This document shows, one piece after another, positions 44,200-52,097 of a DNA stretch of 64,000 nt (its first letter is position 1; each line of letters begins with the position of its first letter). Source of the stretch: Candidatus Zixiibacteriota bacterium (GTDB lineage: Bacteria; Zixibacteria; MSB-5A5; GN15; FEB-12); NCBI GenBank assembly GCA_034003725.1, contig JAVEYB010000006.1, forward strand, positions 124,001-188,000. Reading direction: 5' to 3'. A program made the position numbers and the translations under genes. Under the pieces are notes generated by a model that was not told the origin of the DNA, did not search any database, and saw only the letters and a program-made list of their open reading frames with translations.

Positions 44200-45660
44200 T
44201 CAGCAGCGTGACATCGCCGTCACGCCCGCAGAGTCTACCCGGGCGCCTGTGTACGTACAGTGAAAGTCACTCAGCCGTTCGATCAGCAATTGGATCTCCT
44301 CGCGCGGCGGCAAAAACGTCATGCGGAAATGATATGTGCCCGGCTTCTGCCCGAATCCGGAACCGGGCACCACGCATATGCCCGTCTTCTCAAGCAGGGC
44401 GAGACAGTAGTCGGTTTCCCGCTTTTCCGTATAGGCCGCCAGCTCGCGCGGCGACATCCGCCCGATATCGACCCCGCGCTCGTCGGGCAATTCGAACCGG
44501 ACGAAGGCGTACATCGCGCCCTGTGGGACATCCACCGACATGCCGGGAATGCTGTTGATCCCCTCGCCGAGAATGAGCGCTTTGGCTTTCAACTCCGTCA
44601 GTATCGCGTCACGCTCCTCGACATAGGTCTCGTAGCTCCGCTCTCCGGGTTGCGGTGGAGATACCATCAGATAGGCCGCAATCTGGCCCGGTACGTTCGC
44701 GCACAAGCTGATGGACTGGAGTTTGATGAACTGCGCCAACACGTCGTCCGGCACGTTGCGAATCTCCAGGTACCCTCCGCGATGGCCGCATTCTCCAAGG
44801 AACCCTTTCGAGATCGAGTGCAGACTGAACAGCGGCACATCGGTCACCCCGAGATGACCCATCACCTTGGCGAACGAATGGAACTGCTGTCCCGCCGCGT
44901 AGACGTTCTCCTGATATACCTCGTCCGCGATTATCGACAGGTGGTGCCGACGCGCAAACGCGATGATCATTTGGATATTCTCCACCGTCAGGACCGCACC
45001 CGTAGGATTTCCGGGATTGATCACCACGATCCCCACCGGATTGATCTTGTTCGCTTTCGCCGACTCCAGGCTCTTCTCGAGCGTCGTCTCGTTGAGCTGC
45101 CAGTGCTCGTCATCGTCAAGCAGGTAGCCGATCTGCCGGCCGCCGTAAAGCTCGAGACTCGCGCTGTACAGCGGGTACTGCGGAATCGGAATCATGAAGC
45201 CGTCGTTGCTCTTCTTGATCAGCGCCATCAGAACCGCCTGCGCCCCCTTGCTGGCCCCATCGGTCATGATGACCGCGGCGGGATCGGCCGGAATGCCGTC
45301 ACGCTGTGCGATGAAGCTCGCCACTGCGTTCCGGATAAACGGGATACCCGCGCTCTGACTGTACGCCCCGGTGCCGTGCGGATGGCGCGCGAGGATCGAC
45401 TTCGCCCGCTCCACGACGTCCCGAGGAAAATGCCGCGTCACGTCGGCATTCTCCAGCAGATCGGGGTACTCGACAAGACTCAGTATCTGGCGAAAATACG
45501 TCAGCGGCTTCTGCTGCAGCGCCTGAGGGTTGCCGATATTGCAGTAGATGATCTTTTGCCCGGCTGCTTCCAGCTCCTGTGCCCGCTGAACGATCGGCCC
45601 GCGTACCGCATACTCCGCCTGAAGCAAACGCTCGTTGAGATGCTTCGTGGTGATACTCAT
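44200..45660 (-). CDS. Alanine aminotransferase-like PLP enzyme
   Basis: This 486-residue fold-type I aminotransferase has motifs KIIYCNIGNPQ, TDGASKGAQAVLMAL, VVINPGNPTGAVL, IIADEVYQENVY and the PLP lysine in LHSISKGFLGECGHRGGY; the C-terminal Arg is in YHFRMTFLPP. The N-terminal region and ECGHRGGY loop match the eukaryotic-type ALT/GPT group, longer than typical bacterial AlaA. It would interconvert alanine/2-oxoglutarate and pyruvate/glutamate. Its ATG overlaps the pntB stop (ATGA), so it is translationally coupled. Confidence 0.87.
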   Translation of the reverse strand: MSITTKHLNERLLQAEYAVRGPIVQRAQELEAAGQKIIYCNIGNPQALQQKPLTYFRQILSLVEYPDLLENADVTRHFPRDVVERAKSILARHPHGTGAYSQSAGIPFIRNAVASFIAQRDGIPADPAAVIMTDGASKGAQAVLMALIKKSNDGFMIPIPQYPLYSASLELYGGRQIGYLLDDDEHWQLNETTLEKSLESAKANKINPVGIVVINPGNPTGAVLTVENIQMIIAFARRHHLSIIADEVYQENVYAAGQQFHSFAKVMGHLGVTDVPLFSLHSISKGFLGECGHRGGYLEIRNVPDDVLAQFIKLQSISLCANVPGQIAAYLMVSPPQPGERSYETYVEERDAILTELKAKALILGEGINSIPGMSVDVPQGAMYAFVRFELPDERGVDIGRMSPRELAAYTEKRETDYCLALLEKTGICVVPGSGFGQKPGTYHFRMTFLPPREEIQLLIERLSDFHCTYTGARVDSAGVTAMSRC

Positions 45661-47087
45661 ACCTTCGCTCCTTCCAAACGACCAACGGGCTCGAAACTCT
45701 CCAATACGTCCCCGATCGACTTGGCGGCGTCTCCGAACAACAACAGCGTCGTCGGCTCATCGTACAGCGAGTTCGGCACCCCGGAGTAACCCGGCCGTTC
45801 GTCGAGATTGAACACAAGCACGCGCTTCGCCTTGTGCGCGTTGAGAATGGGCATGCCCGAAATCGGCGTGTCAGCCTTCATGATGGCCGCCGGATTCACC
45901 ACGTCACACGCCCCGATTACCAGCACCACGTCCGTATCCGCAAACTCGGGGTTGACCTCGTCCATTTCCCGAAGCAAGTCGTAATCGATTTCCGCCTCAG
46001 CCAACAGAACGTTCATATGACCCGGCATGCGACCCGCGACGGGGTGAATCGCGAAACTGACCTTCTTCCCCATGCGCATGAGGATGCGACACAAATCCGC
46101 CACCAGAAACTGCGCCTTGGCCAGCGCCATCCCGTATCCCGGTACGATAATGACGCTGCGCGCCTGCCGAAGAACGTCCTTCGCCTCAGCCATGGCATCC
46201 GAAAAGCTCCGAACGACCCGTGTGACCGACGGCTTCTCCTCGGCGACCGCCGGGTGCCCGGCCGCTGCCGGCGCCGCCTTGTTGCCCGACAGCACGCGCA
46301 CGAAGCTTCGGTTCATCGCCTTGCACATCACCGCCGTCAGGATCGAACCCGAAGCCGCGACCGTCGCCCCGCACGCGATCAACAGCTGATTCTGGATCAC
46401 GATGCCGCAAAACGCCGCCGCCAGTCCCGCTGTGGCGTTCAAAAACGAGATCAGCACCGGCATGTCGGCGCCGCCGATCCGGACTGAGAATACCCAGCCG
46501 AGAAAGATCGACGCCACAAGAATGCCGATCAGCACGGGAATGGCGCCTGAAGGCGACGTTGCGGCTGCTACCACGCAAAGACCCGCAATCACGGCCAGTA
46601 CGAGCAACAACACGGCGTTGTGATTCGGTAGTATCGTCGGCGTCTGCCGGATCTTCGCAGCCAGCTTGGCGCTCGCCAGCATCGACCCGCTGAAGGTGGC
46701 TGCCCCGATCACCAGCCCGAGATATCCTGACACTTCCCCGAGCGCCGTCATCTCCGCGTGCGACCGCGTCAACTCGACCAGCGCGACGGTGCACGCCGCC
46801 ACGCCGCCGGCGCCGTGCTGAAATGCCACCATGGCCGGGATCTGTATCATCGTCACCCGCGCGGCAACGACTATACCGACTGCGCCGCCGACAAGCAGCG
46901 CCACGGCCAGCCACGAGAGCCCATGGATCGTATGGGTCGACAGAACCAACACAATCGCGCCCAGCAGCGCCACCGAGGCGGTAAGGTTGCCCCATCGAGC
47001 ACCACGCGGAGTGCGAAACAGTCGAATGCCGACGATTAATAAGGCGATAATCGCCAGCTCCAGAACGAGTCTCAAAGTATTATCCAT
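45657..47087 (-). CDS. pntB: NAD(P) transhydrogenase subunit beta
   Basis: This 476-residue protein has nine membrane helices in the first ~270 residues (domain II) and a C-terminal NADP-binding domain III (VIIVPGYGMALAKAQF, FAIHPVAGRMPGHMNVLLAEA, ADTDVVLVIGACDVVNPAA). ATG 47087 is preferred over 47138. The protein is the proton-translocating partner that drives NADPH formation. The 259 bases before it (47088-47346) carry no gene I can support, a long gap inside an otherwise tight operon. Confidence 0.95.
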   Translation of the reverse strand: MDNTLRLVLELAIIALLIVGIRLFRTPRGARWGNLTASVALLGAIVLVLSTHTIHGLSWLAVALLVGGAVGIVVAARVTMIQIPAMVAFQHGAGGVAACTVALVELTRSHAEMTALGEVSGYLGLVIGAATFSGSMLASAKLAAKIRQTPTILPNHNAVLLLVLAVIAGLCVVAAATSPSGAIPVLIGILVASIFLGWVFSVRIGGADMPVLISFLNATAGLAAAFCGIVIQNQLLIACGATVAASGSILTAVMCKAMNRSFVRVLSGNKAAPAAAGHPAVAEEKPSVTRVVRSFSDAMAEAKDVLRQARSVIIVPGYGMALAKAQFLVADLCRILMRMGKKVSFAIHPVAGRMPGHMNVLLAEAEIDYDLLREMDEVNPEFADTDVVLVIGACDVVNPAAIMKADTPISGMPILNAHKAKRVLVFNLDERPGYSGVPNSLYDEPTTLLLFGDAAKSIGDVLESFEPVGRLEGAKV

Positions 47088-47346
47088 GCGTATTACCCCG
47101 ATCAAGCTGCTCCTCGGTACGTGCACGGCGTGCACCACTGCCTCGTTCCAACCTCCGACACGATTGCCCGATCGGAGCAGATATTTGGTTGCGGTACTTC
47201 ACGTGTGCTTCACAGCCGCGCCGCGCCAGGAATGGTACGCCAGGATCGCCCTGTGGCGGTCGAGATGGGGCCCGCCACCGCGACAACGGACATCCGATGT
47301 CACGCAGACGGGAGCCCTGGACGCGGCGGCGACTGTGAAACGCCAT

Positions 47347-47655
47347 TTAACGGTCCTCGCCTTTCACGTGTGGATCCTCGTGCGTCTTGAACAGACGCGT
47401 CATCCGGTCCGTGATCACGAATCCGCCGATCAGGTTGAAAGCTGCCGTCACAAGCGCAAGCATGCCGACAAGCCTCAAACCCGTTCCCGACGGCACCGTG
47501 AACAACAGGATGGCGCCCAGGATCGTCACGGCCGATACCGCATTCGTCATCGACATCAGCGGCGTGTGCAGCAGCGGAGGAACCCGCGATATGAGCAAAT
47601 AGCCCACTCCGAACGCCACGACAAACACGGTCAGCATCAGTAGTAGATCAGCCAC
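47347..47655 (-). CDS. pntAB: NAD(P) transhydrogenase alpha subunit part 2, membrane
   Basis: This 102-residue protein has three membrane helices (LLLMLTVFVVAFGVGYLLI, VSAVTILGAILLF, LRLVGMLALVTAAFNLIGGFVI) and the family segment PPLLHTPLMSMTNAVS. In three-subunit transhydrogenases this part is separate from the soluble NAD-binding domain, as here. It starts 21 bases after pntAA. Confidence 0.93.
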   Translation of the reverse strand: MADLLLMLTVFVVAFGVGYLLISRVPPLLHTPLMSMTNAVSAVTILGAILLFTVPSGTGLRLVGMLALVTAAFNLIGGFVITDRMTRLFKTHEDPHVKGEDR

Positions 47656-47676
47656 GGTACTTCTCCTTTGGGTCGA

Positions 47677-48849
47677 TTACTTCGCCGCCACGGTTTCATG
47701 CATAGCCTCAAGCGCGGGCCCGTAGACAATGCTGCCGTCTTTGGTAACGAGCGACGCTTGGACGATTTCGTCGGCGAGATCGGGCGTCCGGGATCCCTTC
47801 TTGAACAGGTTCTCGATGTAGTAGTACATGTTGTTGGCGTAAAGCCACGACGACTGCATCGGCATACGACCCGGAAGGTTCTGCACGCCGCACACGCGAA
47901 CGTCGTGCTTGACCACGTCCTGTCCCGGCTTCGTGAGTTCGCAGTTCCCGCCCTGGTCGATGGAGATGTCGATGATCACGGAACCCGGCTTCATACACGC
48001 CACCGCCTCCTCGGTCACGATGGTGGGAGCCAGTGAACCGGGAACGAGGGCCGACAGAACCATGATGTCGACCTCATGGGCCATGTCCCGAATCGCTTTC
48101 TGCTCCTTCTTCAGCCAGGAGTCGGGAAGCTGCTTCGCATAGCCGCCCTCGGCAATCGCCAGCTCGGCCGGAACATCGAAACCCTCGACCTTCGCGTTGA
48201 GACTGGACGCTTCCTGTCGGGCCGACTCCCGGATGTCCCATGCCTTGACGACCGCACCGAGTCGCTTGGCCGTCGCAATGGACTGCAACCCCGCAACGCC
48301 GGCGCCGATCACCAGTACCGTCGCGGGCTTTATCGCGCCGATCGCCGTCCCCACCATCGGAAGGAACCGCGGAAGATACTCGGCCGCGTCGAGCACCGCC
48401 CGATAACCGGCCACCGTACTCATCGAGGTCAACGCATCCATGCGCTGCGCGCGCGATATCCGGGGGATACCATCCATCGTGAACGAACAGATGCCGCGAG
48501 CGGCAAGCTTGCGGACCATCTCATGGCTGTCCGGTGAGGCCGGATGCAAAAAGGTCACCAGGATAGCTGACGAAGGCATCATGTCCACTTCGTGCTTCCC
48601 GACTTCCTCGTTGAAAATCGGCTGCTTCACCTTCAGGATCACGTCAGCCTTGCTGAACAGATCCTCAACCTTCGATACAATCTCGGCACCGGCTTTCTCG
48701 TAGGCCGCATCGGTCACGAAAATACCCGCTCCCGCTCCCGACTGCACCGCTACCTCATATCCCAGCTTGCGAAACTTCTCCACTGTCTCCGGAATGGCTG
48801 CAACGCGTCTTTCGGCATGCAGAATCTCTTTGGGAATGGCTATACGCAT
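47677..48849 (-). CDS. pntAA: NAD(P) transhydrogenase alpha subunit part 1, NAD-binding
   Basis: This 390-residue soluble domain I has the AlaDH/PNT N-terminal motif RIAIPKEILHAERRVAAIPE and the Rossmann motif VLVIGAGVAGLQSIATAKRLGAVVKAWDIR, then GSVIIDISIDQGGNCELT. The full set pntAA-pntAB-pntB is present. It couples NADH oxidation to NADP reduction using the proton gradient. Upstream by 31 bases is an unknown gene likely in the same transcript. Confidence 0.95.
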   Translation of the reverse strand: MRIAIPKEILHAERRVAAIPETVEKFRKLGYEVAVQSGAGAGIFVTDAAYEKAGAEIVSKVEDLFSKADVILKVKQPIFNEEVGKHEVDMMPSSAILVTFLHPASPDSHEMVRKLAARGICSFTMDGIPRISRAQRMDALTSMSTVAGYRAVLDAAEYLPRFLPMVGTAIGAIKPATVLVIGAGVAGLQSIATAKRLGAVVKAWDIRESARQEASSLNAKVEGFDVPAELAIAEGGYAKQLPDSWLKKEQKAIRDMAHEVDIMVLSALVPGSLAPTIVTEEAVACMKPGSVIIDISIDQGGNCELTKPGQDVVKHDVRVCGVQNLPGRMPMQSSWLYANNMYYYIENLFKKGSRTPDLADEIVQASLVTKDGSIVYGPALEAMHETVAAK

Positions 48850-48880
48850 GGTAATCTCCTTGTTTTTGTTTGATCGTTCC

Positions 48881-49693
48881 TCAGGCCCGCTGCCCGGCCA
48901 GCGATTGCTCTTCCGTCGTCACCCGCCCCAACAGCCCGTCGCAAACACGCGCGAGCGCCCCGTTGAAGGCGTCAAGACTCGAAAAACGCCATTCGCGCTG
49001 CCAGATCTTGTGATTGACCTCGTGACCGGGGTCGTTGAGCAGAGTCTCGCCCAGCTTCCAGGGCGACACCGTGAGGTTGTAACGCTGGTTCGTCAGATGA
49101 GCCGGCAAAAGCGATAGTTCCTGAATGGACCGAAGCCCCTGCTCGAACGGCATCCCTTCGGTGCCGCGAAGATACCATTCCGGATTGGGCGTCCCCTCGT
49201 TCGGTTCGCCGTCATACCAGTTCAGCGTTACGAGTACCGCGGTGTCATCGGGCCAGAAAGGCAACACACAGTGGAACTCGATGCGCAGGTCGTCGGCCGT
49301 ATATCCTGACGCGGAGACGCCGAGCGCCACCAGCGGCTCCCGAGACATGGCGCCGCCCGGACGACTTGCACCGTGGGCTCCCCGACCGAGATGCTCATAC
49401 GCCTCGAGCGTCGACGCCGCCTGGTGGGAATAGACGGGAAACTTGACCGTGTTCGGCAATCCACCGTCGGCAAGCTTGTGAGGAAAACTCTCCGAGGATA
49501 GACCCGCCACGTGCCGCTTGACACCGTCAAAAGGAACTTCGACCTGCACCGGTGTCGGTGTCCAGATGGGAAACTCACAGGGAGCCAGTTCGGAGTAGGT
49601 TGCCTGCACAACCGCATCTCCGGCCCTGATCAGCAAATCGGTGGTGGCACCGTGCTGCTTCAGGACCCGTGCTTCAACTCGCTGACCCTTCAT
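48881..49693 (-). CDS. Protein of unknown function upstream of pnt operon
   Basis: I do not recognise this 270-residue protein. It has no signal peptide or membrane helix. Features: a beta-rich N-terminal segment (RVEARVLKQHGATTDLLIRAGDAVVQATY), several Trp/Pro-containing stretches (EFPIWTPTPVQVEVPF, VLPFWPDDTAVLVTLNWYDGEPNEG) and a helical C-terminal end. GGAGG nine bases before the ATG supports the start. Shared strand and short spacing with pntAA point to a cytoplasmic protein expressed with the transhydrogenase. Confidence 0.6.
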   Translation of the reverse strand: MKGQRVEARVLKQHGATTDLLIRAGDAVVQATYSELAPCEFPIWTPTPVQVEVPFDGVKRHVAGLSSESFPHKLADGGLPNTVKFPVYSHQAASTLEAYEHLGRGAHGASRPGGAMSREPLVALGVSASGYTADDLRIEFHCVLPFWPDDTAVLVTLNWYDGEPNEGTPNPEWYLRGTEGMPFEQGLRSIQELSLLPAHLTNQRYNLTVSPWKLGETLLNDPGHEVNHKIWQREWRFSSLDAFNGALARVCDGLLGRVTTEEQSLAGQRA

Positions 49694-50119
49694 GATCTGA
49701 AACCTCCATTAAGGTGTGCGCATGAACCAATGTCGCCTGTTCACTCCGATTACCACCCCGGAGGGGTGCCAACCGGGGCACTCGCCCCTGGCTGTGATGC
49801 TGCTCGCGGACGCGACTTTTGGCTCGTTTGTTTCATTTGTCATGAAGTAACGGCATCTGCCGTGGCGCGGCTATCGGGCGCCACCGGATAATCGGAGAGG
49901 CTAATCAGGAAAGACAGGGTGACTTCCGGATTAGCGCGTTTCGGTCATTGACTTATGATTGATGTATCAGAGGATGAGGCTGGGTACGAAAATGGCGCGG
50001 TGGAAATTAGGGGTTTTCCCTAGATCCGCGGCGGTCAGACATTCGTGGAAAAACTCTTTCAGCTCAGTTAATGCGTCGGCGATGCCCTCGGAATCCGCAG
50101 GCGCGCGCATGAGTGCAGA
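49694..50119. other. Intergenic region upstream of pnt operon, with hairpins
   Basis: This 426-base gap holds CACCCC-GGA-GGGGTG (49754-49768), GGGGC-ACTC-GCCCC (49775-49788) and a longer dyad GCTAATC-A-GGAA ... TTCC-G-GATTAGC (49900-49935). The last could be an operator for the minus-strand operon that starts at 49693. No ORF or RNA gene is convincing. Confidence 0.5.
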
Positions 50120-50809
50120 CTACCCAAGTCCGGACTGAATAACCGCGTTGTATAGCTTCTGCATCCGCATATCGGTCGCCGAAATCACGTCGGCGCAGTC
50201 TTTCAACTCCCTGGTGATCTGCTCTGTCTGTTTGTCAGCAAGACGATACGCCAACTCATGCTCCAGCGACGCCCAGAAATCCATGGCAATGGTGCGGAGT
50301 TGAATCTCGACTTTGACCGACTCGGGGCCTGATGACATGAATACAGGTACGGCAATAATCAGATGCAGGCTGCGATAACCGTTAGGCTTTGGGTTCTTGA
50401 TGTAGTCTATTTCCCGAATCAACTCGATATCGCTCTGCGATGTTAACAAGGTGGCCACCAGATACAGATCGTCGACATACGAACAAATCACGCGGACTCC
50501 TGCGATGTCGTGGATGTTCTGCCGAGCCGACGCCAGGGTCATTTCGTGGCCCTTTCTAGCCAGCTTCTCCACTATCCGCCTGGGGGTCTTCACGCGCGCC
50601 GTGACCTGATGGATCGGGTTGTGATGCTGGCTGTACTTGAACTCGTCGTTGAGATTCTCCAGCTTGGTCACTATCTCGCGGGTCGCCGATACGTAGATGT
50701 GTTCTGTTGACAAAAACGCGCGGATCTGCTCCGAGGCTTCCTCACCGAACGTTTGATCCAACAGCTTATCTAGAAAGTAAGTCTCTCTGGAGCGATTGAT
50801 AGAGTCCAT
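50120..50809 (-). CDS. Small alarmone (ppGpp) synthetase, RelA/SpoT-domain
   Basis: This 229-residue protein has only the synthetase domain: RVKTPRRIVEKLARKG, IHDIAGVRVICSYVDDLY, the substrate loop YIKNPKPNGYRSLHLII and EIQLRTIAMDFWASLEHELAY with the catalytic Glu. There is no HD hydrolase or TGS/ACT domain, so it is a RelQ/RelP-like small synthetase. ATG 50809 has GAGGTGAGC upstream; the frame extends to 51085 but the extra residues are unrelated. A single gene at the left edge of the accessory segment. Confidence 0.9.
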   Translation of the reverse strand: MDSINRSRETYFLDKLLDQTFGEEASEQIRAFLSTEHIYVSATREIVTKLENLNDEFKYSQHHNPIHQVTARVKTPRRIVEKLARKGHEMTLASARQNIHDIAGVRVICSYVDDLYLVATLLTSQSDIELIREIDYIKNPKPNGYRSLHLIIAVPVFMSSGPESVKVEIQLRTIAMDFWASLEHELAYRLADKQTEQITRELKDCADVISATDMRMQKLYNAVIQSGLG

Positions 50810-51115
50810 TATGCTCACCTCGTGTTGCCGGCATTTCGCTGTCCCGTTTGTTGGGCATTCGTAACGTACGGCGAGTCGCCGGAATAGGCAAGCCGGTGAC
50901 GTGGAGTGAAAGAGGGTCGGTGATTGTTCAGTGGAGGCCGACCGATTGCCTGGCGCAGCGGGGTGAAGCGCAATGCTGATCTCGCACGATCGTCGGGCGA
51001 GACGCCTGACCGAAATCGGACAACTGTCGGAAAGCCCGAGTCGATCGAATGGGAGATCTCTTCGCCGTTGTCGACAGCTGCACACATGTATTCTGACCTA
51101 TCGGCCACATTTAAT

Positions 51116-51190
51116 GAGGTGGGGAAATTGAACCCCATACTCGCGTTGCGAAACAAGGACTTACACTGTATTGTGACCAAATTGTGACCG
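51116..51190. repeat. tRNA/tmRNA 3'-end-like repeat A (attachment-site remnant)
   Basis: Read on the minus strand, GGGGTTCAATTTCCCCACCTC has the form of a T-arm plus 3' acceptor strand. Next to it are CATACTCGCGTTG, CAAGGACTTAC and a pair of TTGTGACC repeats 11 bases apart (51171, 51182). Repeat B at 54048 is closely similar. This looks like an attachment-site copy left at an island boundary. The rest of the 50810-51211 gap shows nothing more. Confidence 0.6.
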
Positions 51191-51211
51191 ATTTTCACTT
51201 TTCCTTTCGAT

Positions 51212-52090
51212 TCAAGGCGCACTGCTGCGGGGATACCGAAACATGTCACCGGGTTTCTCCGGGCATTCAATGAGGTATTCAAGTCCATTTTCTTTGCACT
51301 CTTCAAAAAATTCTTTATAGGCTTGCTCTCTCCCACCATAATGCATCGGAAAAACGACTTCAGGTTTCAGTCTCGCCATTATTTTCAATATTCTCGTCGA
51401 AGCCTCGCCCCACCGTCGTGTATGCGACCCAAGAAAGGCCATGTCTACGGAGTCGCATTGTTCTAGCAAGTAATCAAGGTCGGCTATCGAATCGGTCTTA
51501 TAGTCACCTTGAAAGAAAATGGTCAGGCCGTCGGTTCTGATCAGATACGCCACTTCCGGGACGCCCGACAGGCAGTTGATTGTATATATATCCATATTGC
51601 CGATTTGAAGCGACGCCCTCGGACCGACAAGATGGTAATGACTGGTGTCATCAGTGGCCTGCCATCCGAAGATGTAGGTCACTCGGTCGACTTCCTTCTG
51701 CCAGTTGAGAATGATCGAGTCAAAGTGATCTTCATGGCTGTGGGTAACGAATACATATACGTCCAGGTCTCCGATTTCGGCTGGGTTGATTCGCCCGGTT
51801 GCCAGCGATGGCACTGATATAGTATCCGGGAAGTCGCGCGTCGAGCGCACGTAGTCAAAAATCAGCAGTTTAGTCCCGGTTCTGACCGCATAGCCGCAGT
51901 GAAGAAGATACCAAACATATGCCTCATCGTTCCCCAGTGGTTGCTGAAGCAGCGACCGGATCGAGCTGGAAGTGTTGGAATCAATGACTTGTGCAGTGCC
52001 GGAGTTTTGGGCTGCCCCGACCCGGGTCGTAGCCCAAGAGATGCTGGCTATAACGACAGCAATAGAGAGAACAGCCTTCAGGGCCATCAA
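51212..52090 (-). CDS. Secreted metallo-beta-lactamase-fold hydrolase
   Basis: This 292-residue protein has a signal peptide (VLSIAVVIASISWATTRVGA) and the MBL metal motif VFVTHSHEDHFDS (HxHxDH). Later elements of the fold include FFQGDYKTDS and FPMHYGGR, the last probably carrying a metal-binding His. Similar to UlaG/YtnP-like lactonase-type enzymes only at fold level, so the substrate is unknown. Eight bases after the PD40-MBL fusion gene, it is probably cotranscribed with it. Confidence 0.8.
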   Translation of the reverse strand: MMALKAVLSIAVVIASISWATTRVGAAQNSGTAQVIDSNTSSSIRSLLQQPLGNDEAYVWYLLHCGYAVRTGTKLLIFDYVRSTRDFPDTISVPSLATGRINPAEIGDLDVYVFVTHSHEDHFDSIILNWQKEVDRVTYIFGWQATDDTSHYHLVGPRASLQIGNMDIYTINCLSGVPEVAYLIRTDGLTIFFQGDYKTDSIADLDYLLEQCDSVDMAFLGSHTRRWGEASTRILKIMARLKPEVVFPMHYGGREQAYKEFFEECKENGLEYLIECPEKPGDMFRYPRSSAP

Positions 52091-52097
52091 CTCTCCC

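Noticed and set aside
44260-45789. 509-residue plus-strand frame
   Set aside because: Antisense to the aminotransferase; composition is that of a shadow frame (rich in Arg, His, Asp) and no motif is present.
47080-47346. 88-residue minus-strand frame filling the gap between pntAB and pntB
   Set aside because: Arg-rich, no motif, and it overlaps the pntB start; more likely non-coding.
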